Below are positions 1 to 5,578 of a stretch of 5,759 bases of DNA, one piece after another (within the stretch, counting starts at the first letter, position 1; each line of letters starts with the position of its first letter). Below the pieces are notes generated by a model, which saw only the letters and a program-made list of their open reading frames with translations, did no database searches and was not told the origin of the DNA. The position numbers were made by a program, and so were the translations under genes. The DNA is taken from NCBI GenBank assembly GCA_030837445.1, contig JAUPKM010000196.1:1-5759 (forward strand), in the 5' to 3' direction. This DNA comes from Actinomycetota bacterium. Lineage in GTDB: Bacteria; Actinomycetota; Actinomycetes; S36-B12; UBA10799.

Positions 1-123
1 CACCCGTCCGGTGGCTCCGCCTTGGTCCTTCACGCCAGCCAGGATGCCTGGTTCCGCCCGCTCAATAGGGTTGCCACGCAGGACGTTCGACGGTCGCGGC
101 TTGGCTGTGACAGGCTCCCCCCT
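1..123. other. Left-edge region before the transporter gene, no confident gene
   Basis: No gene can be assigned here. The frame of the downstream transporter stays open to base 1, so a longer N-terminus (from TTG at 22 or from outside the window) cannot be excluded, but those extra residues look neither like a signal peptide nor like a known domain. Another + frame runs from the edge to a TAG at 66-68 and could be the tail of an upstream gene. A short inverted repeat, AGCCAGG/CCTGGTT with a 3-nt loop (37-53, one G-T pair), lies just before that stop-free stretch ends. It could be a small hairpin but has no T-run. Confidence 0.3.
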
Positions 124-1086
124 GTGGACCGCACAGGCACGGTGCCGGCTCGAAGTTGGTTGCCGATCTGGCTGGCGCTGGCGGTGATTTGGGGCTCCAG
201 CTTCCTGTTGATCAAGTATTCGCTGGTGGACTTCAGCCCACTGGAGGTTGCCGCCGGTCGGGTCCTGTTGGGCGCTCTGACTGTGCTGACGTTTGTCTTT
301 GCGAGGCACCAACGGCTGCCCAGGGACTGGCGGGCGTGGCTGCATGGTGCCGTGGTCGGGACCTTCCTGTGCACGCTGCCGTTCCTGCTGTTCGCCTGGG
401 CTGAGACCCGCATCTCCTCCCTGCTTGCCGGGCTCTTCAACGCTGGCACACCCCTGTTCACGGCCCTGGCCGGACTGGTGATCGCCCGCGGCGATCGAAT
501 CGGGCGCAACCGGGCGCTCGGATTGGGGATCGGCCTGCTGGGAGTGCTGCTGATCCTGGGCGTCTGGAACGGCGCCGGCGGCACTCTCACCGGATCTCTG
601 GCTGCGATCGTGGCCACGGTCTGCTACGGCGTGGGCATCCAGTGGACGCGCCAGTTCCTCACCGACCGGCCAGAGTCTGCCGAATCACTCGTAGCGGTAC
701 AGCTGATCGTTGCGGCCGCGTGCCTGACCCTGGCAGAGGCGCTGCTGGCGACCGCAATCCCGCGACCTGGCGGGTCCAGTCTGCTGGCGCTGTTGGCCCT
801 CGGCGTCCTGGGAACCGGCGTGGCGTTCCTGCTCAACTACCGGGTAATTCGAATCGCAGGGGCCTTGACATCGTCGACCGTGACCTATGCGACGCCGGTG
901 GTCTCCACCGTGCTGGCGATTCTTGTCGCCGGGGAGTCGTTCAGTTGGAATCAACCTGCGGGGGCACTGTTGGTGCTACTCGGGGTCGCCCTGGTACAAG
1001 GATTCGTCCGAGTCTTCGCCTCCGATCAGCCGGTTTCGGTTGCTCCCCCTTCGCCCTCGGAATCGGGCGAAGTCTCATCGACGTAG
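124..1086 (+). CDS. EamA/DMT-superfamily membrane transporter (RhaT/YdcZ-type permease)
   Basis: This is an integral membrane permease of the drug/metabolite transporter superfamily; the substrate (metabolite, amino acid or drug) cannot be read from sequence. Ten hydrophobic helices are visible, arranged as two EamA repeats at about residues 13-148 and 156-294. The first repeat opens with the typical WLALAVIWGSSFLLIK. Each repeat carries the conserved late helix (AGTPLFTALAGLVIA and YATPVVSTVLAILVAGES), and the second ends with the usual Gly-rich last helix GALLVLLGVALVQG. About 320 residues is normal for the family. The start is uncertain: GTG at 124 has a weak AGG nine bases upstream, GTG at 142 would place the start right before helix 1, and the frame is open further left. 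After the last helix there is a polar tail of about 26 residues (Pro/Ser/Glu-rich) that overlaps the convergent downstream gene by 61 bp. Family assignment is strong; substrate is unknown. Confidence 0.88.
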   Translation: MDRTGTVPARSWLPIWLALAVIWGSSFLLIKYSLVDFSPLEVAAGRVLLGALTVLTFVFARHQRLPRDWRAWLHGAVVGTFLCTLPFLLFAWAETRISSLLAGLFNAGTPLFTALAGLVIARGDRIGRNRALGLGIGLLGVLLILGVWNGAGGTLTGSLAAIVATVCYGVGIQWTRQFLTDRPESAESLVAVQLIVAAACLTLAEALLATAIPRPGGSSLLALLALGVLGTGVAFLLNYRVIRIAGALTSSTVTYATPVVSTVLAILVAGESFSWNQPAGALLVLLGVALVQGFVRVFASDQPVSVAPPSPSESGEVSST

Positions 1087-2348
1087 TCCTTTGGTAGGAA
1101 GACCAGCCAGGCCTGCGCCATCGAGTCCGCCCCCTGTTGGGCGCCGACCTGGCCCAGATACATCTTCCGCCACTGCTGATCCATCGAGACCAATAGCTGA
1201 CTCCACTCCGGTATCCACGGGTGCTCTGTGGCTGCGTCCATTACCGGTTTCCAATCACGGACGAACCGGTTGGTGATCTTCGGGTAGGCACTCTGCCGAC
1301 TAGGTAGGAGTCCGGCTTCGTTTCCCAACCGCTCTTGTGCCCGCTGGGAATTGATGAACTCAATGAACGCGTAGGTGGCGTCCTTGACCTTGGAACCGGC
1401 GTACACCACGTAGTTCGAACCACCGACCGGAGAGGAGCCCGTGTGGTTACCGTTCGGAATCTTGGCCACCGTCAGGTCCTCCGGGTGCCCCTTCAGCACA
1501 CCGGCGGCCACCAGGCCTGCAACCGTCGTCGGTCCACTGATCACGCAGGCGAGTCGGCCGGCCTGGAACAACTGCTGCTGGGTGGCCGACGGGTCAGCCC
1601 CGACCGGGGTTACGACGGAACCGTCGGCCATCAGGTCCAGGGCGGTCTGGAAGCCCGCAACCGCAGGGGGATCGTTCACCTGGACCGTCTTGTCCTGGGT
1701 GTCGAGCAGGTCCCCGCCCTGCGAGTAGAGGTAGGGAATCGTGAAGTATCCATCTACCGGCCCGTAGAGAAACTGCGCTCCCACGGCGCGGGTCTTGGCG
1801 GCCTGGGCTGGCAGATCCCCCCAGGTAGTCGGGACCTGCGCCCCCGCTTTCCGCAGCACTGCCGCGTTGCACAGCATCGCCGGAGCCGAGACGCCCTCGG
1901 GGACACCAAACTGCTGACCCTGGTATTCGTTCGATGCCAGAGCCATCTTGAGGTACTCATCGGTGTCCTTACCGAGTGGCGTCTGGTCGAGCGGCTGCAG
2001 GTACCCCTGGGAGGCGAACTCCGTCGTCCAGGCCGCCTCTGCCCGCAATACGTCGGGCGCAGTGCCATTCTCGGCGGCGGCTTTGAATCGGGGCTGGGCC
2101 GCGGCAGCCGGAACAGCGGAATAGGCGACCTTCACCCGCGGATACGCCCGTTCAAAATCCGCCACCAGCTTGCGCAACACGGCCGCTTGCTGTGGCCCGG
2201 AAGTGTCCCAGAACTGCACGGTGCCTGTGAGGGTCGTGGGGTCCACCGACACGCTCACGGTCGGATCGACGCTGCCGGTGCCGCCGCAGGAGGCAACGGC
2301 GACGGCGGTCACCAGCGCCAGCACTAACCTTGGACCTCGGATAGAAAT
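1026..2348 (-). CDS. ABC transporter family 1 (sugar-type) extracellular solute-binding lipoprotein
   Basis: This is the membrane-tethered, extracytoplasmic substrate receptor of an ABC importer, MalE-like (carbohydrate uptake class). With the chosen start the protein is 440 residues, usual for the family. It has a basic n-region (SIRGPR), a hydrophobic core and the lipobox VASC with the lipidated Cys at residue 21. Family signatures follow: VQFW at 44-47 opening the first lobe, LCNAAVLRKAGAQVPTTW at 159-176 (the usual 'CN..L.KAG...P.TW' hinge region), FQAGRLACVISGP at 261-273, and the Trp-rich C-terminal lobe. The start is decided by the signal peptide: ATT at 2348-2346 gives a textbook one and has AAGGGG seven bases upstream. 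GTG at 2324 would remove every positive charge, and GTG at 2447 or TTG at 2501 would add 33-51 Arg-rich residues before the signal. No permease or ATPase gene adjoins it. The acidic C-tail (residues 421-440) overlaps the convergent transporter gene. The exact sugar is unknown. Confidence 0.9.
   Translation of the reverse strand: MSIRGPRLVLALVTAVAVASCGGTGSVDPTVSVSVDPTTLTGTVQFWDTSGPQQAAVLRKLVADFERAYPRVKVAYSAVPAAAAQPRFKAAAENGTAPDVLRAEAAWTTEFASQGYLQPLDQTPLGKDTDEYLKMALASNEYQGQQFGVPEGVSAPAMLCNAAVLRKAGAQVPTTWGDLPAQAAKTRAVGAQFLYGPVDGYFTIPYLYSQGGDLLDTQDKTVQVNDPPAVAGFQTALDLMADGSVVTPVGADPSATQQQLFQAGRLACVISGPTTVAGLVAAGVLKGHPEDLTVAKIPNGNHTGSSPVGGSNYVVYAGSKVKDATYAFIEFINSQRAQERLGNEAGLLPSRQSAYPKITNRFVRDWKPVMDAATEHPWIPEWSQLLVSMDQQWRKMYLGQVGAQQGADSMAQAWLVFLPKDYVDETSPDSEGEGGATETG
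1049..1072. terminator. Perfect 8-bp inverted repeat inside the 3' overlap of two convergent genes, candidate bidirectional terminator
   Basis: CTTCGCCC (1049-1056) is followed by an 8-nt loop and then GGGCGAAG (1065-1072), a perfect GC-rich stem. It lies inside the region where the transporter (stop 1084-1086) and the solute-binding gene (stop at 1026-1028 on the other strand) overlap, so both mRNAs would carry it near their 3' ends. Neither side has a T-run, so on either strand it would be a tract-less terminator of the kind proposed in high-GC Actinobacteria. It could also be coincidental coding sequence, since both strands are translated here. Confidence 0.5.
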
Positions 2349-2361
2349 CGCGCTGCCCCTT
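2346..2361 (-). promoter_or_regulatory. Ribosome binding site with probable rare ATT start codon
   Basis: On the - strand AAGGGG (2361-2356) is separated by seven bases from ATT (2348-2346). This is the only position in frame that combines a purine-rich site at proper spacing with a start just before the basic n-region of the lipoprotein signal. An ATC two codons later (2342-2340) is an equally non-standard alternative. ATT as an initiator is known in bacteria, for example in infC, where it makes translation sensitive to initiation-factor fidelity. The codon choice here is inferred, not measured. Confidence 0.5.
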
Positions 2362-2551
2362 CGTTCGTTGATCGGCGCTGGTGCACGCGACCCACCGTGG
2401 GCCCGTCTTCTCCACCACCGTCCAGCAAGCGGCGCGGGATGCCCCACCAGGCTACCAACCGCGCCCGCCGCCGCTTCGCAGTCACGCCGGCCCCGCTCCA
2501 ACGCCTGACTCGATCACGGCTCAGCCCACGCCCGTCCAGCATGCCCCCGCG

Positions 2552-2557
2552 TACACT
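2552..2557 (+). promoter_or_regulatory. Candidate -10 element for the small-protein operon
   Basis: TACACT fits the actinobacterial -10 pattern TANNNT and lies about 95 bases before the ATG of the small protein. That would place transcription start near 2564 and give a 5' leader containing the 10-bp inverted repeat. No good TTGACA-like -35 is visible at the expected distance, which is common in Actinobacteria but weakens the call. Confidence 0.3.
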
Positions 2558-2594
2558 GGCTGAGGACGGACAACGCCGAGCCGACTGATGGAGT

Positions 2595-2624
2595 AGTCAG
2601 TGGCGTCCGAGGAGGCCACTGACT
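2595..2624. repeat. Perfect 10-bp inverted repeat upstream of the small-protein gene (operator or leader hairpin)
   Basis: AGTCAGTGGC (2595-2604) and GCCACTGACT (2615-2624) are exact reverse complements separated by ten bases. The element ends ten bases before the AGGAGG of the 2650 gene. As DNA it could be an operator for a dimeric regulator of either divergent gene. As RNA it would be a stable stem whose loop shows GAGGAG, a ribosome-binding-like sequence. The left arm can alternatively pair through TCAGT (2597-2601) with ACTGA at 2584-2588. No T-run follows, so a simple terminator is unlikely. Confidence 0.6.
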
Positions 2625-2649
2625 TATCGATCCCAGGAGGGGAGAGCGG

Positions 2650-2889
2650 ATGACCGAGGCTCACTGGCATGTGCAGATCTTCCCGATCCGCCAGACAAAG
2701 CGCCGCCTACTGGGCGGCAAACGCAGGAATATTGTCGGATACGGCTGGTCAGCGTCCTCCGATGCCGGAGACTACTCTTATGAGCCTGGCCCTTTCCCAT
2801 CCTCGGAGAGAGCCCTTGAGAATGCCAGCGCCGTCGTTGCCGGCACTGGCGGTGTTGTTGCGTCGACCACGGAGGGCCCCGATGCTTGA
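2650..2889 (+). CDS. Small hypothetical protein, 79 residues
   Basis: I do not recognise this protein. The gene call rests on an ATG with a strong AGGAGG nine bases upstream, an open frame with plausible codon use, and its position ahead of a gene on the same strand. The first half is basic and begins TEAHWHVQIFPIRQTKRR, then LLGGKRRNIVGYGWSAS. The second half is acidic and small-residue rich (DAGDYSYEPGPFPSS), ending in an Ala/Val/Gly stretch and a short acidic tail. There is no signal peptide, membrane helix or Cys, so it is probably cytoplasmic. The pattern 'W-x-V..., W-x-A-x-S, Y' faintly recalls small beta-strand domains such as the DUF1508 type, but this is too weak to assign. It ends 57 bp before the start of the wall-anchored protein, so co-transcription with it is likely. 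Confidence 0.6.
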   Translation: MTEAHWHVQIFPIRQTKRRLLGGKRRNIVGYGWSASSDAGDYSYEPGPFPSSERALENASAVVAGTGGVVASTTEGPDA

Positions 2890-2934
2890 CCAGCAAATCG
2901 ACGAAACTGGACTAGTGGGCCTGAGGTGCGATTC

Positions 2935-2949
2935 GGAGGTAGTGGCGTG
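2935..2949 (+). promoter_or_regulatory. Ribosome binding site that selects the GTG start of the wall-anchored protein
   Basis: GGAGGT (2935-2940) is six bases before GTG at 2947-2949. In-frame alternatives are GTG at 2926, which lies upstream of this site, and ATG at 2953, twelve bases away. GTG 2947 has the best spacing and gives a short basic n-region before the hydrophobic signal core. Confidence 0.7.
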
Positions 2950-4458
2950 GCAATGATCCGAGGCCAGCGGGCAGGCGGCGCACTTCTGGGTGCGGCCGCA
3001 ATTGTGTTGACGGTCGGTGGGCTCGCCGCCGCGTCCGCCAGCGCCGAACCACCCGCGCAAGTCGCTTCTCTCAACTCCAATTCCCCGATCGCGGTCCAAG
3101 TGGTGCGCCTTGTCACCCCAGGCTCACCCTCTGCCACCGTCCCCACCGGCACCACCGATTCCGCCGCGGCGCAGCAGGCCCTGGTGGCCGCGGCCGACTA
3201 CTGGCGCGAAACAACGGGCGGAGCTGTCAACTTCGTCCCGACACCGACCGTCACCGACGTGCCACTGGCTGGATCGAGTTGCGTCGCGAATCTCGGCGCA
3301 GTCGTTCGAACTCAACTGGGCACTCAACTCCCCGCCGCAGAGCGACTGGTGGTGTTGGCGCCGATCTGCTCCGCCGAGAAGTCCGCCAGCGTGACCAGCG
3401 ATGGCTCGAACCTCGTCCTGCGCGGGGATGCCGCGGTTGCCGGTGCTACCGGCCCCAGCGCCACCCTTGTCGGGTTGCTCGGTCGCGCCATCGGGTTGGC
3501 GCAGGTCAGCGAATACGTCTGTCCCGCAGGCAGTTCCCGGATCGACCTGAAGCAGCCTGGCTGCACTGTCCGCGCCGGTGCCGGAATGTATTCGGCAATG
3601 TCCGCCTGGCCGCAGGGTTCAACGCTCCCGCACGAATCGGCCGCGCAACTCTTCGCCGCGGGGCTGTTAGCCGCTGACGCGATCCAACCGGTCGCAGTCG
3701 GCACCACCGGCGAGTTGTCGCCGGTGGCAGGGGGAACCGGCGTGCGGGCACTCACGCTGCCGGATCCAGTCTCCGGGGACACCTTCGTACTGGAGTACCG
3801 CACTGCAGTCGGCCTCGACGAAGGTGCGGTTGGCAACACTCTGCCGACCGGAGTCATTGTTAGCCGAGTCGCCGCCGGTGGCCAGACGGTGCAGCTCCTG
3901 GATGCCCAACCGGCCGCCTCCAGCGGCACCGCGCTGCCGGGTTTCGACGGAAACCCGACACTGCCCACTGATGGCAGCGTCCGACTTGGCGACGCGACCG
4001 TGGCGGTCACGTCCGCTGGCGCAACAGCAGTTGTCAGTGTCACGGGCGCTGGGGCCACCGAGACTGCGCCAGCCGAGACCACTGCTTCGGGCACAGCGAC
4101 CGCATCGTCGATGCCGCCCGCGGAGGTCGTGGCCAAGGCTTCGCCGACGTCCAAACGGACTTCGCCCACCTCGACCTACTCGACGTCGACGTCCACCCCG
4201 ACGAGCATCACGACCGACATCTTTGGCAGCGAGTCCTACGTGACGGACACGGTTTATCCGACCGACACGCTCTACACCACCGATACCTACGACCCGTTTG
4301 CATACACCACCGAGCCGACGGCAACGCTGGATTCGTTGGCTAGCACCGGCGCCAGCGAAACGCTGGCGATCCTCGGCATCGGACTGGGACTGCTCACCGG
4401 CGGTGCTGCGCTGGTCCTCGTCACGCGGCCGCGGCGTCGCGGCGAGCGCCAGATCTAG
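2947..4458 (+). CDS. Secreted LAxTG wall-anchored protein with degenerate gametolysin-like (M11-type) metallopeptidase domain
   Basis: 503 residues. An N-terminal signal peptide (basic MIRGQR, hydrophobic core, cleavage after ASA near residue 33) sends it across the membrane. The C-terminus has LASTG at 464-468, a hydrophobic segment at 472-492 and the tail RPRRRGERQI: a complete sortase sorting signal of the LAxTG (class E) kind. The globular part (about 45-370) resembles secreted zincins: TLVGLLGRAIGLAQVS (about 174-189) sits where the zinc helix is expected, then two Cys (192, 206), a Met-turn-like MYSAMS (214-219), an HESAAQLFAAGLL segment like the family's 'HfnA...LGWL', and a beta-rich portion with FVLEYR (280-285), GVIVSRV and QLLDAQP. 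The zinc histidines and catalytic Glu are replaced (GLLGRAIGLAQ), and His229 is the only histidine, so peptidase activity is not expected. A Thr/Ser/Ala-rich stalk (about 371-463) links domain and anchor. Function is inferred as surface binding. No sortase gene is present in the window. The relation to M11 is from memory of family patterns. Confidence 0.85.
   Translation: MAMIRGQRAGGALLGAAAIVLTVGGLAAASASAEPPAQVASLNSNSPIAVQVVRLVTPGSPSATVPTGTTDSAAAQQALVAAADYWRETTGGAVNFVPTPTVTDVPLAGSSCVANLGAVVRTQLGTQLPAAERLVVLAPICSAEKSASVTSDGSNLVLRGDAAVAGATGPSATLVGLLGRAIGLAQVSEYVCPAGSSRIDLKQPGCTVRAGAGMYSAMSAWPQGSTLPHESAAQLFAAGLLAADAIQPVAVGTTGELSPVAGGTGVRALTLPDPVSGDTFVLEYRTAVGLDEGAVGNTLPTGVIVSRVAAGGQTVQLLDAQPAASSGTALPGFDGNPTLPTDGSVRLGDATVAVTSAGATAVVSVTGAGATETAPAETTASGTATASSMPPAEVVAKASPTSKRTSPTSTYSTSTSTPTSITTDIFGSESYVTDTVYPTDTLYTTDTYDPFAYTTEPTATLDSLASTGASETLAILGIGLGLLTGGAALVLVTRPRRRGERQI
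4237..4320 (+). repeat. YxTDTx hexapeptide repeat in the wall-spanning stalk
   Basis: Inside the stalk of the anchored protein, residues 431-458 read YVTDTV, YPTDTL, YTTDTY, then DPFA and a decayed YTTEPT. This is an 18-bp coding repeat with three good copies and one degenerate copy. The upstream stalk (from about 4051) is Thr/Ser/Pro-rich low-complexity sequence. Such stalks hold a domain away from the membrane and are often O-glycosylated in Actinobacteria; the regular Tyr and Asp placement is more specific than a generic linker. Confidence 0.75.
4336..4455 (+). other. C-terminal LAxTG cell-wall sorting signal
   Basis: LASTG is encoded at 4336-4350, followed by ASE, about 21 hydrophobic residues rich in Gly/Leu/Ala, and an Arg-rich tail up to the stop at 4456-4458. 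The Ala in place of the Pro of LPxTG is the known preference of actinobacterial class E sortases, which cut between Thr and Gly and attach the protein to peptidoglycan. The enzyme itself would be encoded elsewhere. Confidence 0.85.
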
Positions 4459-4482
4459 CCGAGGGCACCGACTCTCGGATCT
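4451..4482. terminator. Inverted repeat between convergent genes, candidate bidirectional terminator
   Basis: AGAT (4451-4454) and CCGAG (4459-4463) pair with CTCGG (4474-4478) and ATCT (4479-4482), with a 10-nt loop and a 4-nt bulge on the left that holds the TAG of the wall-anchored protein. The structure spans the 22-bp gap and also touches the stop codon of the oxidoreductase on the other strand (4481-4483). There is no T-run on either side. The position fits a shared terminator; the stem is only moderately strong. Confidence 0.45.
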
Positions 4483-5578
4483 ACCGGCGGGGTGGAGTTC
4501 GTGCAATGACACGCTCGGGCCGTGCGCGGTCGTAGGGCAATGGCCAGGGAACCTGGTCGCCCAGACTGTGGGCCGCGGTGAGCGGCCAGCGGGGCTCACG
4601 TAGCAGTATGCGACCGAGCATCACGGCGTCGGCCTGACCGGAGGCAACCAGGAGTTCGGCCTGCGCGGGCTCCGTGATGAAGCCCACGGCAGTCGCCGGC
4701 AGACCCGCATGGGTGCGCACCTGGTGGGCGAAGTCCACTTCGAAGGCCGGATAGGGATCCTCGAACTCACCCGGCTCCAGACCACCGGATGTGCAGTCGA
4801 TTAGATCCACGCCGTGCGACTTCAGTTCCTGTGCGAGTGCCACCGTGTCGGCCACCGACCACCCGCCTTCCACCCAGTCTGTGGCGGGCAAGCGGATGAA
4901 TAGCGGAAGGTGTTCGGGCCAGACTGCCCGGACCGCGTCGACGGTCTCGCGCACGATGCGGGTGCGGTTAGCGAAGGACCCGCCGTAGTCGTCGTCGCGG
5001 ATGTTGGTCAGCGGCGAGCAGAACTCGTGCAGTAGGTAGCCGTGTGCTGCCTGGATCTCCAGCACATCGAATCCGAGGTCCGCTGCTCTGCCTGCGGCTG
5101 CGGCAGTGGCCTGCACGACCATTCGGATGCCCTTCTCGTCCAAGGCGTTCGGCGGGCGCTCAGCGCCGTAGTGGGTCGCGACCGGGGCCACCGTCTGCCA
5201 GCCCCCATCGGTGAGCGGGAGGGTGCCCTCTCCCTTACCCGGAGCGTAGGTGGACGCCTTGCGGCCGGCATGGGCGATCTGGACCCCCAGCTTGGTCCCC
5301 TGCGTGTGAGCGAACTCGACGATCGTCTCTAACGCCTGCGCCTGGTCGTCGTTCCACAGGCCAAGGTCGTCAGCAGAGATTCGCCCCTCCGGCATTACAG
5401 CCGTCGATTCCATCAGGACCAGGCCCGCACCACCAGTCGCCATCGCCCCGTAGTGCACCACGTGCCATAGGTTGGCGACTCCGTCCGTCGCGGTGTACTG
5501 ACACATCGGGCTAGCCCAGACACGGTTGGGCAAGGTCAGGCCGCGAACCTTAAGCGGCGTGAACAAGGCAGAGGCCAT
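4481..5578 (-). CDS. NADH:flavin oxidoreductase, Old Yellow Enzyme family, YqjM/NamA-like
   Basis: FMN-dependent ene-reductase that reduces activated C=C bonds of alpha,beta-unsaturated carbonyls with NAD(P)H; cytoplasmic. At 365 residues it is the size of the YqjM (thermophilic-like) class. The N-terminus LFTPLKVRGLTLPNRVWASPMCQY carries the class-defining Cys26 that tunes FMN, and Tyr28. Further marks are QIAHAGRKA (100-108), AAHGYLLHEFCSPLTNIRDD and YGGSFANR (177-205), DWVEGGW, CTSGG (262-266) and the phosphate-binding end VGFITEP through ADAVMLGRILLREPRWPL (298-333). Oddly, the substrate-binding HxxH pair reads Q176-A-A-H179, with a clear CAG codon. The start ATG at 5578-5576 has GGAG five bases upstream. 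It lies downstream of the tRNA on the same strand, 122 bp away, and faces the wall-anchored gene tail to tail. The natural substrate is unknown; stress or xenobiotic reduction is the usual guess. Confidence 0.95.
   Translation of the reverse strand: MASALFTPLKVRGLTLPNRVWASPMCQYTATDGVANLWHVVHYGAMATGGAGLVLMESTAVMPEGRISADDLGLWNDDQAQALETIVEFAHTQGTKLGVQIAHAGRKASTYAPGKGEGTLPLTDGGWQTVAPVATHYGAERPPNALDEKGIRMVVQATAAAAGRAADLGFDVLEIQAAHGYLLHEFCSPLTNIRDDDYGGSFANRTRIVRETVDAVRAVWPEHLPLFIRLPATDWVEGGWSVADTVALAQELKSHGVDLIDCTSGGLEPGEFEDPYPAFEVDFAHQVRTHAGLPATAVGFITEPAQAELLVASGQADAVMLGRILLREPRWPLTAAHSLGDQVPWPLPYDRARPERVIARTPPRR

Larger units (their letters stand above)
2349..2649. other. Divergent intergenic region between the solute-binding gene and the small-protein gene
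   Basis: About 300 bp separate the two divergent genes, so both promoters should lie here. The left half (2349-2501) is an open extension of the solute-binding frame that is not believed to be translated as part of it. The right half contains a TACACT hexamer (2552-2557), a strong inverted repeat (2595-2624) and the AGGAGG ribosome binding site (2635-2640). No further convincing gene is seen; a 72-residue Arg-rich open frame on the - strand (2542-2324) is considered doubtful. Confidence 0.5.

Noticed and set aside
22..123. TTG at 22 as the start of the transporter, adding 34 residues
   Set aside because: No ribosome binding site is visible and the extra residues are polar and unlike the short N-termini of EamA proteins; it cannot be excluded because the frame is open to the edge.
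1335..2327. 330-residue open frame on the + strand opposite the solute-binding gene
   Set aside because: Arg/Gly/His-rich translation without family motifs; the - strand frame is a clear solute-binding protein.
2324..2542. 72-residue - strand frame whose TAG overlaps a GTG of the solute-binding frame (TAGTG), suggesting coupled translation
   Set aside because: The protein is Arg-rich and unrecognised, its ATG lacks a properly spaced ribosome binding site, and the GTG it would couple to gives a signal peptide without positive charges. The ATT start explains the data better.
2886..2916. TTGACC and ACTAGT as an internal promoter for the wall-anchored gene
   Set aside because: The spacer is 19 bases and the -10 match is poor; not enough to call.
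3634..3645. HES in the wall-anchored protein (His229-Glu230) as a possible displaced HExxH zinc motif
   Set aside because: There is no second His after it and no other His in the protein; its context fits the later conserved 'HxxA' segment of the family rather than the catalytic helix.
3324..4169. 281-residue open frame on the - strand, and another of 310 residues at 3667-4599, antisense to the wall-anchored protein
   Set aside because: They lie opposite a gene with signal peptide, domain and sorting signal, have biased Arg/Pro/Ser/Ala content and no recognisable motif; typical antisense shadows in GC-rich DNA.
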